From AP-15 sp036500965 (lineage in GTDB: Bacteria; Pseudomonadota; Alphaproteobacteria; ATCC43930; CGMCC-115725), in NCBI GenBank assembly GCA_036500965.1, contig DASYBC010000097.1, forward strand, positions 3,997-67,996: a stretch of DNA of 64,000 nucleotides, read 5' to 3'. The notes below the pieces were generated by a model. That model saw nothing but the letters and a program-made list of their open reading frames with translations, had not been told where the DNA came from and did not search any database. A program made the position numbers and the translations under genes. Positions 35,672 through 44,720 of the stretch are shown piece by piece. How positions within the stretch are numbered: position 1 is the stretch's first letter; each line of letters starts with the position of its first letter.

Positions 35672-37513
35672 ATGAGCGGCGCGGGCACCGACCAGCAAAC
35701 CCCGCACAGCGTGCTGCGCGCGGTGTTCGGCTTCGACAGCTTCCGCGGCTCGCAGCAAGCGGTCATCGAGCAGGTCGCCGGCGGCGGCGACGCGATCGTG
35801 CTGATGCCAACGGGCGGCGGCAAATCCCTGTGCTATCAGATCCCGGCATTGCTGCGCCGGGGCGTCGGCGTCGTCGTCTCGCCGCTGATCGCGCTGATGA
35901 AGAACCAGGTCGATGCGCTGGCCCAGCTGGGCGTGCGCGCCGCGGCGCTGAACTCGCGCCTCGCGCCGGCCGAGGCGGCGGCGATCGAGCGGGCGGTCGG
36001 CGACGGCGCGCTCGACCTCGTCTACGTGTCGCCCGAGCGGCTCCTGACCCCGCGCTGCCTCGATCTGCTCGGACGAACCCGGCTCGCCCTCTTCGCCATC
36101 GACGAGGCGCATTGCATCTCGCAATGGGGCCACGATTTCCGCCCCGAATACCAGCAATTGTCGATCCTCAAGCAGCGCTTTCCGGCGGTGCCGCTCCTAG
36201 CGCTGACCGCGACCGCCGACGAGCCGACCCGGCACGACATCATCGCCCAGCTCGGGCTCAGCCACGCCCCGGTCTTCGCCGCCGGCTACGACCGCCCGAA
36301 CCTCTACTACCGCATCGTGCCCAAGCGCCGCCCGCTCGACCAATTGTGGCGCTTTCTCGAAGCCGAGCACCCGAGCGACGCCGGGATCGCCTACTGCTTC
36401 ACCCGCAAGTCGGCGGACGAGACGGCGGCCTGGCTCGCGGCGCGCGGACGCGTAGCGGTCGCCTACCACGCCGGGCTCGACAGCGCGGTGCGCGAGCGCC
36501 ACCAGGAGCGCTTTCTGCGCGAGGAGGGGGTCATCGTCGCCGCGACGATCGCCTTTGGCATGGGCATCGACAAGCCCAATGTCCGCTTCGTCGCGCATCT
36601 CGACGCGCCGAAAAACCTCGAAGCCTATTACCAGGAGACCGGCCGCGCCGGCCGCGATGGGTTGCCGGCCGACGCCTGGATGACCTACGGCATCGCCGAT
36701 ATCATGCACCTGCTGCGGCTGGTCGACACCGGCGAGGCCGGCGAAACTCGGCGCCGCATCGAACGGCGGAAGATCGAGGCGCTGATCGGCTATTGCGAGA
36801 CGGTCGCGTGCCGCCGCCAGGTGCTGCTCGGCTATTTCGGCGAGCACGAGCACGAGCCCTGCGGCAATTGCGACAATTGCCGCGATCCAGCCGCGACCTG
36901 GGACGGCACCATCGCCGCGCAAAAGGCGCTCTCCGCGGTCTACCGCACCGGGCAGCGTTTTGGCGCGCATTACCTTGCCGATGTGCTGCTCGGCGTCGGC
37001 GACGAGCGGATCAAGCGCTTCGGGCACGACCGGCTGAAGACCTTTGGCGTCGGCGCCGAGCTTGACCGCGGCCGTTGGCTCTCGGTGTTCCGCCAGCTGG
37101 CGGCGCAGGGGCTCGTCATCCCCGATGTCGCCGGGCATGGCGGCCTCTCCCTGGCGCCGGCGGCGGCCGACATCCTGCGCGGGACCAAGACCGTGCATTT
37201 CCGCCTCGACCCACCCCGCGAGAAACGGCAGCGCGGGGCACGCTCGGCCGAAACGGCAGCACCGCTCGCCGCCGAGCTCGAGCCCGCGGCGCAGGCGCTG
37301 TGGGAAGCATTGCGCGCCTGGCGCCTTGCCGAAGCCCGCCAGCAGCAGCTGCCGCCCTACGTGATCTTTCACGACGCAACCCTGATCGCGATCGCCCGCC
37401 GCCGCCCAACGACACTCGCCGCCCTCGCCGACATCCCCGGCCTCGGCCGCAGCAAGCTCGACCGCTACGGCCCCGCCGTCCTCGCGATCGTCAATGCAGC
37501 AAAAACCAACTGA
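35672..37513 (+). CDS. recQ: ATP-dependent DNA helicase RecQ
   Basis: A 613-residue 3'-5' helicase of recombination repair. Walker A is PTGGGKS (residues 46-52), and the DEAH box and Q-motif region follow in IDEAHCISQWGHDFRPEY. The helicase C-domain has AYHAGLDSAVRERHQ and QETGRAGRDGLPADAW. A zinc site has cysteines in YCETVACRRQ and CGNCDNCRD, then come the RQC winged helix and a C-terminal HRDC domain. The ATG at 35672 has AGAAGG upstream. Confidence 0.96.
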   Translation: MSGAGTDQQTPHSVLRAVFGFDSFRGSQQAVIEQVAGGGDAIVLMPTGGGKSLCYQIPALLRRGVGVVVSPLIALMKNQVDALAQLGVRAAALNSRLAPAEAAAIERAVGDGALDLVYVSPERLLTPRCLDLLGRTRLALFAIDEAHCISQWGHDFRPEYQQLSILKQRFPAVPLLALTATADEPTRHDIIAQLGLSHAPVFAAGYDRPNLYYRIVPKRRPLDQLWRFLEAEHPSDAGIAYCFTRKSADETAAWLAARGRVAVAYHAGLDSAVRERHQERFLREEGVIVAATIAFGMGIDKPNVRFVAHLDAPKNLEAYYQETGRAGRDGLPADAWMTYGIADIMHLLRLVDTGEAGETRRRIERRKIEALIGYCETVACRRQVLLGYFGEHEHEPCGNCDNCRDPAATWDGTIAAQKALSAVYRTGQRFGAHYLADVLLGVGDERIKRFGHDRLKTFGVGAELDRGRWLSVFRQLAAQGLVIPDVAGHGGLSLAPAAADILRGTKTVHFRLDPPREKRQRGARSAETAAPLAAELEPAAQALWEALRAWRLAEARQQQLPPYVIFHDATLIAIARRRPTTLAALADIPGLGRSKLDRYGPAVLAIVNAAKTN

Positions 37514-37589
37514 AATCGACGCCGAGCTTAACCTTTGATCAAGGATTCTGGTTGCATTATGCACGCACGTCAATCTCACGGAGGATACG

Positions 37590-37751
37590 GTGCGCGCGCT
37601 TCTCACCAATCTGATCAAAGACGAAACCGGTGTCACGGCGATTGAATACGGCCTGATCGCGGCGCTGATCGCAGTCGTCTGCATCGCGGTCTGGACGTTG
37701 ATCGGAACCGGCCTCAGCAGCAATTTCAAGAGCATATCGGACTGTCTCTGA
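37590..37751 (+). CDS. Flp/Fap-type pilin 1
   Basis: A 53-residue class IVb prepilin. A short leader ends in DETG and the mature part begins VTAIEYGLIAALIAVV, the TadV-cleaved Flp signature with Glu5 and Tyr6. The GTG start at 37590 is supported by GGAGG 6-9 bases upstream. A second pilin gene follows, separated by a strong hairpin. No tad assembly genes are in the window, so secretion and assembly must use machinery encoded elsewhere. Confidence 0.85.
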   Translation: MRALLTNLIKDETGVTAIEYGLIAALIAVVCIAVWTLIGTGLSSNFKSISDCL

Positions 37752-37782
37752 AACCGGCTTAAACCGAGTTCGTCGCCGTCTG

Positions 37783-37814
37783 ATGCTCGACCGCTGTGAG
37801 AGCAGGTCGAGCAT
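37783..37814. other. 10-bp perfect inverted repeat between the two pilin genes
   Basis: ATGCTCGACC (37783-37792) pairs with GGTCGAGCAT (37805-37814) across a 12-base loop, 31 bases after the first pilin stop. There is no clear T-run behind it. It may be a partial terminator or an mRNA 3'-end stabiliser that sets the ratio of the two pilins. Confidence 0.7.
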
Positions 37815-37911
37815 TGACGAGGCGGCAGGATTTTCCTCGAGGCTTTTCAATCGGAGAGTCGGCCGATAGTCGGCCACGGGATCGGCCCGAAATTAACTCT
37901 GAGGGGTGAGA

Positions 37912-38073
37912 ATGCTCCCGGCGCTCACGAACACCTTCGGAAACGACGCCGCAATGACGGCGATCGAATACGCCCTTATCGCCGGCCTCATAGCGCTTGC
38001 AATCTTTAGCGTGGTTGTGACGCTTGGTATTTCCGTAAACAACTCCTTCAGCTCGCTTACCAGCGGCCTTTGA
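37912..38073 (+). CDS. Flp/Fap-type pilin 2
   Basis: A 53-residue prepilin parallel to the preceding one: leader FGNDAA and mature part MTAIEYALIAGLIALAIF. The residue before the usual cleavage site is Ala rather than Gly, which could reduce processing. GAGGGGTGA lies just before the ATG. Same length as pilin 1 but a diverged C-terminus (ISVNNSFSSLTSGL), so the pair is probably an old duplication. Confidence 0.85.
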   Translation: MLPALTNTFGNDAAMTAIEYALIAGLIALAIFSVVVTLGISVNNSFSSLTSGL

Positions 38074-38160
38074 AGGATGCTGCGCAATCCCGGCTCCCCG
38101 GTATTCTTACGTGCGCTCGCCCATGAAAGTAGATGTGCGCTGCTGGGTAATTAGTGAGGG

Positions 38161-39465
38161 ATGAACGGGCAAATCAGATCTTTGTGTCAAATTATCCAGT
38201 GCAGTGTCGTAGTCCATCGGAAAGCCTCCGCCCTGACTCTCTCTACACTCCCAAACCAGTCTCGCCAGCCTTCTGTGAGGTTGCTAAGGCAACCTCGTGT
38301 ATCTGCTCTTTTGCGCCTGTTGCTGGTGCTGGAAATCCTTCTATTTTTGTTTGTGGTAGCGGGGACACACGGGCTAATCGAGCCCCTATCACAGCCGACC
38401 AGCACCGATTTCGTCAGCTTTTACGCGGCCGGAACCCTGGCCGACGCCGGCACGCCCGCGCTCACTTATGATAAAGATGCGCACTATGCAGCCGAGCAGC
38501 GCGCAGCTCAGCCGGGCATCTCGTACAATTTCTTCTATTATCCGCCGGTTTTCCTGCTGATTTGCGCTGTTCTCGCGCGCCTGCCCTATCTCGCCGCTTT
38601 CGTGACATTCCAGGCGGCCACGCTCGGCCCTTATCTCTTGGTCATGCGCCGTATCGTAGGCCAGCACGGCTGGGCGGCACTGGTGCCAATCCTGGCCTTT
38701 CCACCGGTGCTGTGGACGCTCGGCTTCGGCCAGAACGCGTTTCTCACGGCGGGGTTGTTTGGGGCCGCGACACTGCTGGTGGACCGTCGCCCCTGGGTCG
38801 CAGGGCTGCTGTTCGGCGCGCTCTGCTATAAGCCGCATTTCGCACTACTGGTCCCGGTGGCGCTCGTCGCCGGCGGGCGCTGGCGCGCCTTAGCGGCGGC
38901 CTTCATTGGCGCCGTGGCGCTGTGCCTGTTGTCGCTAGCCGTTTTCGGCGCGGAGACCTGGCGCGTTTTTTTTGCCGCGATCGAGGCATCACACGCCGTT
39001 TACGTCTCCGGGCGCATTCCGTTCACCGGCTTTGTCACGCCGTTCGGCGCTGCGCGCTTGCTCGGCGCCGCTCCGCGCGTTTCCTACGCGGTGCAGGCTG
39101 GCGCGACTCTGGCCGCCGCCGGGCTCGTCGCGTGGGTCTGGCGCTGCGATCTGCCATTGCCGATCCGCGCGGCGACGCTGATTTCGGCGACATTGGTCGC
39201 GGTGCCGCTGGCGCTGTTCTACGATCTGGTGCTGGCCGGGGTGGCCGGCGCCTGGCTGTTGCGCGGCGAGGGGGAATACCGTCTGCCCGAATGGGGCAAG
39301 CTGGTGCTGGCCGGGCTTTACGTGCTGTGCCTCAACCCGCGCGGCATCAGCGCGGCTTGGCATCTGCCGCTGGGCCCGTTGATCGCGCTGGCGCTTGCGG
39401 CGCTGGTCGCGACGATAGCACTTCGCGGCAGAACCGTGTCATCGCACCTGCCCTCAGGCGCTTGA
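38161..39465 (+). CDS. GT87-like (DUF2029) polytopic membrane glycosyltransferase
   Basis: About 434 residues with roughly ten hydrophobic helices and the GT87 features: a periplasmic acidic region early on (STDFVSFYAAGTLAD) and YNFFYYPPVFLL after the second helix, then GFGQNAFLTAGLF and CYKPHFALLVPVAL. Relatives move mannose or arabinose from polyprenyl phosphates to cell-envelope acceptors. The start is uncertain because the first 45 residues are not typical; a start nearer 38290 is possible. The 3' end overlaps the convergent ATP-grasp gene by 12 bases. Confidence 0.75.
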   Translation: MNGQIRSLCQIIQCSVVVHRKASALTLSTLPNQSRQPSVRLLRQPRVSALLRLLLVLEILLFLFVVAGTHGLIEPLSQPTSTDFVSFYAAGTLADAGTPALTYDKDAHYAAEQRAAQPGISYNFFYYPPVFLLICAVLARLPYLAAFVTFQAATLGPYLLVMRRIVGQHGWAALVPILAFPPVLWTLGFGQNAFLTAGLFGAATLLVDRRPWVAGLLFGALCYKPHFALLVPVALVAGGRWRALAAAFIGAVALCLLSLAVFGAETWRVFFAAIEASHAVYVSGRIPFTGFVTPFGAARLLGAAPRVSYAVQAGATLAAAGLVAWVWRCDLPLPIRAATLISATLVAVPLALFYDLVLAGVAGAWLLRGEGEYRLPEWGKLVLAGLYVLCLNPRGISAAWHLPLGPLIALALAALVATIALRGRTVSSHLPSGA

Positions 39466-40446
39466 TCCCGAATACCCGATGCCGTGGCGATTAGCCGTCC
39501 CGTGGCGATCAGCCGTCGCGGCCAGCTCCTCGCCCAAATAGCGGGCGAGCGTCGCCATGGCGGAGCGCCCGGCGCGGCGTTCGGCGTCGGCGTTATAGTT
39601 TGTGTTGGTGTTGACGTCGTAGGTGTAGGCGATCCCGTCGCGTCCGCGGATGAACTCGATCCCGGCGACGTCGATCCGGTTGGCGGCGAGAAACGCCTCA
39701 TAGCGCCGCCGCAGCCCGGCGTCGATCGCTTCGATGATGCTGAACTTGGCGTGCGGCTCGTCGCCGGTTGGGCAATGCGCGTCGCCAACGGCGCAGGCGT
39801 CCGCGGGGCACAGCTCGAACCCGTCGCTGGTGTCGACCTCAACCGCGTAAAGGAAGCGGCCGCCGACGAACTCGGCCCGGGTGATCAGGGGCTGCTCGGC
39901 CTCGACGTATTGCTGCAGAAGATGGAGACCGTCGATCGGCGGCTCGTAATCGGGACTGTTGAGGAAATCCGCCAGCGCGCCGGCCGAGCGGAAAAGGCGA
40001 ACGCCGAAGCCTTTGCCGCCCCGATTGGGCTTCAGGATCGCGGGGCCGCCGGCGAAATGGCGGCGCATCGCGTCGGCAACCAGCTCCTTGCCGGCGATCG
40101 CGATCGTGCGCGGCGTGCGGATGCCGGCCGCTTCGAGCGCGCCATGCTGCCGCGCCTTGCTGATTTCGAGGTCGAGCGCGCGACTGCCGTTGACGACCCG
40201 GCGGCGATGCCGCTCGAGCCAGGCAAGCACCGCGGCGGTCAGCTCGGCCGCGAAGCGATGGCCGCGCGTATGCGAGGACGCGCTCATCCGGTTGTAGAAG
40301 ATCCCGGCCGGCGGCGGTTGCGACAGGTCGAAAGCGCCGCGGTCAAGATGCCAGTCGCGCCACGGCAAGCCCTGACCGTCCAGCGCGTGCGCCAGCGGCT
40401 CGAGCCACGCCGCGTTCTCGTGGATTATATAAATATGGCCCATCAT
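39454..40446 (-). CDS. ATP-grasp (RimK-like) ligase family protein
   Basis: A 330-residue ATP-grasp protein. It has the Gly-rich nucleotide loop AILKPNRGGKGFGVRLF, a central ATP-binding strand YVEAEQPLITRAEFV and the metal-binding segment AGIEFIRGRDGIAYTYDVN with Asn residues after it. The N-terminal domain is variable. Members join amino acids or other acids to amine acceptors; no substrate can be inferred from the neighbours. The C-terminus contains the repeat ADRHGT/ANRHGI, from an 18-bp tandem duplication. Confidence 0.8.
   Translation of the reverse strand: MMGHIYIIHENAAWLEPLAHALDGQGLPWRDWHLDRGAFDLSQPPPAGIFYNRMSASSHTRGHRFAAELTAAVLAWLERHRRRVVNGSRALDLEISKARQHGALEAAGIRTPRTIAIAGKELVADAMRRHFAGGPAILKPNRGGKGFGVRLFRSAGALADFLNSPDYEPPIDGLHLLQQYVEAEQPLITRAEFVGGRFLYAVEVDTSDGFELCPADACAVGDAHCPTGDEPHAKFSIIEAIDAGLRRRYEAFLAANRIDVAGIEFIRGRDGIAYTYDVNTNTNYNADAERRAGRSAMATLARYLGEELAATADRHGTANRHGIGYSGSSA
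39483..39518. repeat. Imperfect 18-bp tandem repeat in the ATP-grasp gene tail
   Basis: Two adjacent 18-base units (39483-39500 and 39501-39518) differ at two positions. The duplication is in frame and adds six residues to the protein near its C-terminus. Confidence 0.85.
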
Positions 40447-40631
40447 TCCCGCCTGATCGCCCCCGGTGCCGAGTCAAGTATAATTTCACGCACGACCCCG
40501 AGCAAACGTCATTTATATACAAGATAATTACGTAACCAGGGCCTCGGCTCTGATGCAAAACAGTGGCGGTCGCTTTCTGTCGCGTGGGGCCATATGCTCG
40601 CGATTGGCGGCTCGCCCCGAGGAGGATGCGA

Positions 40632-41915
40632 ATGAAGCCCGAAGCGGTAGGCATGTCGTCGGCGCGGCTGGCGCGGCTGGACGAAGTGATGCAGCGCCGT
40701 TATGTCGACGCCGGCTACCTGCCCGGCATGCTGACTTACGTCTGGCGCAAGGGTCAGCTCGTCCATACCGGCAGCTGCGGCCACATTGACATCGAGCGCG
40801 ACACGCCGATGGGCGAGGACGCGATCTTCCGCATCTACTCGATGTCAAAGCCGATCACCGCGGTCGCCTTGATGATGCTGGTCGAGGAGGGCCTGATCGG
40901 CCTTGACGACGCGGTCCACACCCACATCCCGGCCTGGGCGAACCTCGGCGTCTACGCCAGCGGCATGCCCTCGCTGCTGGCCGACGCGCCGCCGAGCTTT
41001 ATTACCACCCCCACCCAGCGGCCGATGAAGGTCATCGACCTGGCGACCCACACCTCCGGCCTCACCTACGGCTTTATGATGCGCACCAGCGTCGACGCCG
41101 CCTATCGCCGGGCCAAGGTGACCGACCGCGAGACCCCCGGCGGGCTGTCGGAGATGATCGAGCGGCTGGCGCACATCCCGCTCGAGTTCTCGCCGGGGAC
41201 CGCCTGGAACTATTCGGTCTCGATCGACGCGCTGGGCTACCTGGTCGAGAAGCTCTCCGGCGTGCGCTTTGGCGAGTTCCTGCGCACCCGGCTGTTCGAG
41301 CCGCTCGGCATGAACGACACCGGGTTCTACGTCCCCTCGGAAAAGATCGAGCGCTTCACCTGCTGCTATCAGCCCGAGGGCAAGGGCCCCGGGCTAAAGC
41401 TGCAAGACGACGCCCGGAACAGCACCTACGCCAAGCCGCCGATGCTGGAATCGGGCGGCGGCGGCCTGGTGTCGACGGCGCACGACTATTTGCGCTTCTG
41501 CCGTATGATGCTGAACGGCGGCACGCTTGACGGCGTGCGGATCCTCAGCCCGAAGACGGTCGCCCTGTTCAGCCTGAACTACCTGCCCGACGGCCGCGAG
41601 GTCGCCGACATGGCGCTGCCCGGCATGTTCAGCGAGTCCGGCTATGCCGGGGTTGGGTTTTCGCTCGGCTGCGGGGTCAACGTCGACGTTGCGAAAACCC
41701 GCCTGCCCGGCACCGTCGGCGAATATTTCTGGGGCGGTGCTGCCGCGACCGCCTTCTGGATCGATCCGCGGGAGGAGCTGACGGTCGTGTTCATGACCCA
41801 GGTGATCGGCAGCGAGGCGCGCCTGACCCTGCGCCGCGACCTGCGCACCCTGGTCTACTCGGCCATCACTGAATCGTTCGACCGGCGCCATCAACCGCGC
41901 GCCGGAGAGGGCTGA
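40632..41915 (+). CDS. Serine hydrolase, beta-lactamase class C/EstB family
   Basis: A 427-residue penicillin-binding-protein-like hydrolase. The catalytic S-x-x-K is SMSK (residues 70-73), the Tyr motif is WNYSVS, and the C-terminal EYFWGGAAATAFWIDP resembles the third motif. There is no signal peptide, so it is probably a cytoplasmic esterase or lipase rather than a drug-resistance enzyme. The ATG at 40632 has GAGGAGG 6 bases upstream; an ATG six bases earlier is too close to it. Its TGA overlaps the ATG of the SDR gene by one base. Confidence 0.87.
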   Translation: MKPEAVGMSSARLARLDEVMQRRYVDAGYLPGMLTYVWRKGQLVHTGSCGHIDIERDTPMGEDAIFRIYSMSKPITAVALMMLVEEGLIGLDDAVHTHIPAWANLGVYASGMPSLLADAPPSFITTPTQRPMKVIDLATHTSGLTYGFMMRTSVDAAYRRAKVTDRETPGGLSEMIERLAHIPLEFSPGTAWNYSVSIDALGYLVEKLSGVRFGEFLRTRLFEPLGMNDTGFYVPSEKIERFTCCYQPEGKGPGLKLQDDARNSTYAKPPMLESGGGGLVSTAHDYLRFCRMMLNGGTLDGVRILSPKTVALFSLNYLPDGREVADMALPGMFSESGYAGVGFSLGCGVNVDVAKTRLPGTVGEYFWGGAAATAFWIDPREELTVVFMTQVIGSEARLTLRRDLRTLVYSAITESFDRRHQPRAGEG

Positions 41916-42667
41916 TGGATTTGCGCGGCGCGGTCGCATTGGTGACCGGCGGCAATGGCGGGCTCGGCTCGCGGATCTGCCACGCGCTGGCCAGGGAGGG
42001 TGTGCACGTCGCGGTGATGTGCTCGCAAAGCCGCGACCAGGCGGAGAATGTCGCCCGAGAGCTGGCATCGCGGCACCAGATCAGCGCCGCGGCATTCGCC
42101 TGCGACATCACCGACGGCGCCGCGGTGGAGCAGGTGGTGGGCGACGTGGCCCGGCATTTCGGCCGGCTCGACATCCTGGTCAACGACGCCGCCTACAACA
42201 AGGCGATCCCGTTCGCCGACCTCGACAGCCTGACGATCGAGGTGTGGGACAAGATCATCGCGGTCAACCTAACTGGGCCGATGCGCCTGATCAAGGCGGC
42301 GGCGCCGGTCATAAAAACCCGGGGGCGGGGCCGGATTGTCAACATCGCGTCGGTGTCGGGGATCGGGCCGACCGGCTCGTCGATCGCCTATGCGGTGTCG
42401 AAGGCGGGGCTCATTCACCTGACGCGCTGCATGGCGGTGGCGCTGGCGCCTGAGATCCTGGTCAATTGCGTGGCGCCGGGCCTGCTCGATGGCACGCGTG
42501 CGACCGCCAATCTGCGGCGCGAGCAGATCGAGAATTCCGCGGCCACCTCGCTTCTGAAAAAACCGGCCGACAAGGACGATTGCGCCGACATGGTAGTTAC
42601 GATGTGCCGCACCGAAACGATGACCGGGCAGACCATGGTTATCGATTCCGGGCGCTACTTTCATTGA
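41915..42667 (+). CDS. Short-chain dehydrogenase/reductase (SDR)
   Basis: A 250-residue SDR. Cofactor motif TGGNGGLGSRI, the structural NDAAY (variant of NNAG), catalytic Ser in ASVSG, and YAVSK with Tyr and Lys. Classical 3-oxoacyl-ACP reductase-like layout, so it probably oxidises or reduces a secondary alcohol or ketone with NAD(P). It is translationally coupled to the preceding serine hydrolase, suggesting ester hydrolysis followed by redox at the released alcohol. Confidence 0.9.
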   Translation: MDLRGAVALVTGGNGGLGSRICHALAREGVHVAVMCSQSRDQAENVARELASRHQISAAAFACDITDGAAVEQVVGDVARHFGRLDILVNDAAYNKAIPFADLDSLTIEVWDKIIAVNLTGPMRLIKAAAPVIKTRGRGRIVNIASVSGIGPTGSSIAYAVSKAGLIHLTRCMAVALAPEILVNCVAPGLLDGTRATANLRREQIENSAATSLLKKPADKDDCADMVVTMCRTETMTGQTMVIDSGRYFH

Positions 42668-42757
42668 CGCGCTCGGCGAAACCTCGGGCCAAGTGGATTT
42701 CGGTGCGGGTGCCGGCGCGATAGGATCGGTCGTCACACCGAGCAAGGAGAGACTGCC

Positions 42758-43519
42758 ATGCCATTCTACGAAAAGGGTAATGTCCGAATCCGCTACGAGG
42801 AGGCCGGCTCCGGCTTCCCATTGCTGGTGACCCCCGGCGGCGGGTTGAACTCGCGGGTCAGCAATTGGCCGACCGCGGTGTTCAACGCCCCGGAGGCTTT
42901 CAAGAACGACTTCCGCGTGATCACGATGGACCAGCGCAACGCCAATGGCGGCGAATCCACCGGCCCGATCCCGGCCCAGGACCCATGGGGCGCCTTTGCC
43001 GACGACCAGCTCGGGCTGATGGACCACCTCGGCATCCGCGAATTTTTCTATATGGGCTACTGCATCGGCGGCTGCTTTGCCGGCAAGCTCCTCCAACGCG
43101 CGCCCGGGCGCGTCGTTGCCGCCGTGTTCTGCCAGACCGTCGGCCACCGGCCGGAAGACCCGGATGTCATGTACCGGTCCGGCAAGGATATCTGGGCGCC
43201 CGAATTGTTGCCGCGCCGGCCCGACCTGACAATGGCTCAGGTCGAGCAGTACCTGCACGACCTCTACCGCGTGAACCCGGACTTCCTGTACAGCGTATCG
43301 CGCGACTTCATCCGAAACTGCCGCACGCCGGTGCTGGTGCTGCCCGATGACACCCCGTCGCACCCGCTCCAGACCTCGATCGACGTCGCTTCGCTGGCGC
43401 CAAACGCCGAGATCACGGTGTTCCCGTGGCGCGAGCCGCCGGAGCTGAAGGAACGGACGATCAACCGCGTGCGCGGCTTCCTCAAGGCGAACGTGCCGAT
43501 GCGCGCCGCCGCGCAATAA
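42758..43519 (+). CDS. Alpha/beta hydrolase with a Cys in the nucleophile elbow
   Basis: A 253-residue alpha/beta hydrolase. The nucleophile elbow reads MGYCIGG with Cys (C102) where Ser is usual, like the G-x-C-x-G of dienelactone hydrolases. Other blocks are LLVTPGGGLNS near the oxyanion hole, VFCQTVGHRPEDPDVMY and VLVLPDDTPSHPLQTS with likely acid and His residues. Substrate unknown. GCAAGGAGAG precedes the ATG. It stands 90 bases after the SDR and could be part of the same catabolic unit. Confidence 0.82.
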   Translation: MPFYEKGNVRIRYEEAGSGFPLLVTPGGGLNSRVSNWPTAVFNAPEAFKNDFRVITMDQRNANGGESTGPIPAQDPWGAFADDQLGLMDHLGIREFFYMGYCIGGCFAGKLLQRAPGRVVAAVFCQTVGHRPEDPDVMYRSGKDIWAPELLPRRPDLTMAQVEQYLHDLYRVNPDFLYSVSRDFIRNCRTPVLVLPDDTPSHPLQTSIDVASLAPNAEITVFPWREPPELKERTINRVRGFLKANVPMRAAAQ

Positions 43520-43705
43520 GCGAGGTCCCGCAGGACGGGGTGCCCCGGCGACAGCCCGAGTATCCCGCCGACGCGACCCGCACCCTCGCGCGGGAGCCCA
43601 GAGCTTTTCGGTCCTGCCTTGGCTGATCCCGGCAGCCTTGGCTGTCCCGGTAACAGACTCCCGCACAAAGGTTGATGCGGCCGCCCGGCCCTTGCCGGCA
43701 CGGCA

Positions 43706-44719
43706 TCAGCGGGCGCGGCCTAGAGCCGCCAGCAGTGCTGCAACCGTCGCCACAGCCGCCGCAAGGGCGGTGAGGCACCAGCCGTTCGCCGCCGCCCAAC
43801 CGCAGCCGATCAGCAGAATGTCGGCAGCGATCACCCGCTTGACCACCGCGGCATGGCTGAGGCCGCCGCGAACCGCGTGCTGATAATAATGCTGGCGGTG
43901 CGCCTGCCAAATTCTCTCGCCGCCGAGCAGCCGCCGCGCCAAGGTGATCGTCGCGTCGGCGAGGAAATAGAGCGGCAGGACCAGCGCCACTATCCACAGC
44001 CCGCCGGCGGCGACGATGATCAGCAAAAAGCCAGTCAGATAGCCGAGCGGAGCGCTGCCGACATCGCCGAGGAAAACCTGTGCCGGCGACCAGTTCCAGA
44101 CGAGGAAGCCGAGCGCGGCGCCGAGCACCGCGGCGCCGAGCAGCGCCGCGGCGGGATCGATCCCGCCCGCCAGCGCCGCAACAGCCAAGACCCCGCCGCC
44201 GATCGCCGCTGCCTCGCTGCTGGCAAGCCCGTCGATCCCGTCCATGAAATTAAATAGATTAACCCACCACACCCAGAGAATGCCGAGGGCCGCTGCGTTC
44301 ACCGCCGGGCCGATCCAGTGCGGCAGCGGGTTGTGCGGCACGGCAACGAGGCCGATCGCGACCGCTCCAGCCTGGGCGGCAAGACGCCGCGCCGGAGACA
44401 GGCCGTAGAGGTCGTCGCGCCAGCAGACGATCGCCAGCAGCACCGTGCCGAGCACGATGGCGACGATCGCCGGCGGCGCCCATCCGAAGATGCCCAGCAC
44501 GCTCCAGGCCAGCAGCGCGGCGCCGACCGGGGCGATGCCGCCGCCGCGGGCGGTGGGGACGACATGCGACGACCGCTCGTTGGGGTGGTCGAGCAGGTTG
44601 CGGCGACGCAGGATCGGGATCAGCACCCGTGTCGCGAGGCCCGATGCAACGCCGGTCGCGCCGGCCGCCGCCGCCGCCAAGACCCACTCGACGCCATCGA
44701 GATGACCGATCCCTGGCAA
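43706..44719 (-). CDS. Undecaprenyl-phosphate glycosyl-1-phosphate transferase (WecA/MraY family)
   Basis: A 337-residue polytopic membrane enzyme that loads a sugar-1-phosphate on undecaprenyl phosphate, the first step of O-antigen or other surface glycan synthesis. About ten helices. Conserved cytoplasmic motifs are WWVNLFNFMDGIDGLAS, VFLGDVGSAPLGYLTGF and the C-terminal WQAHRQHYYQ. DHPNERSSHVVPTARGGGI is the GlcNAc-1-P/FucNAc-1-P transferase signature. The start is one base after the heparinase-like gene, so they are coupled. Confidence 0.9.
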   Translation of the reverse strand: MPGIGHLDGVEWVLAAAAAGATGVASGLATRVLIPILRRRNLLDHPNERSSHVVPTARGGGIAPVGAALLAWSVLGIFGWAPPAIVAIVLGTVLLAIVCWRDDLYGLSPARRLAAQAGAVAIGLVAVPHNPLPHWIGPAVNAAALGILWVWWVNLFNFMDGIDGLASSEAAAIGGGVLAVAALAGGIDPAAALLGAAVLGAALGFLVWNWSPAQVFLGDVGSAPLGYLTGFLLIIVAAGGLWIVALVLPLYFLADATITLARRLLGGERIWQAHRQHYYQHAVRGGLSHAAVVKRVIAADILLIGCGWAAANGWCLTALAAAVATVAALLAALGRAR

Positions 44720-44720
44720 G

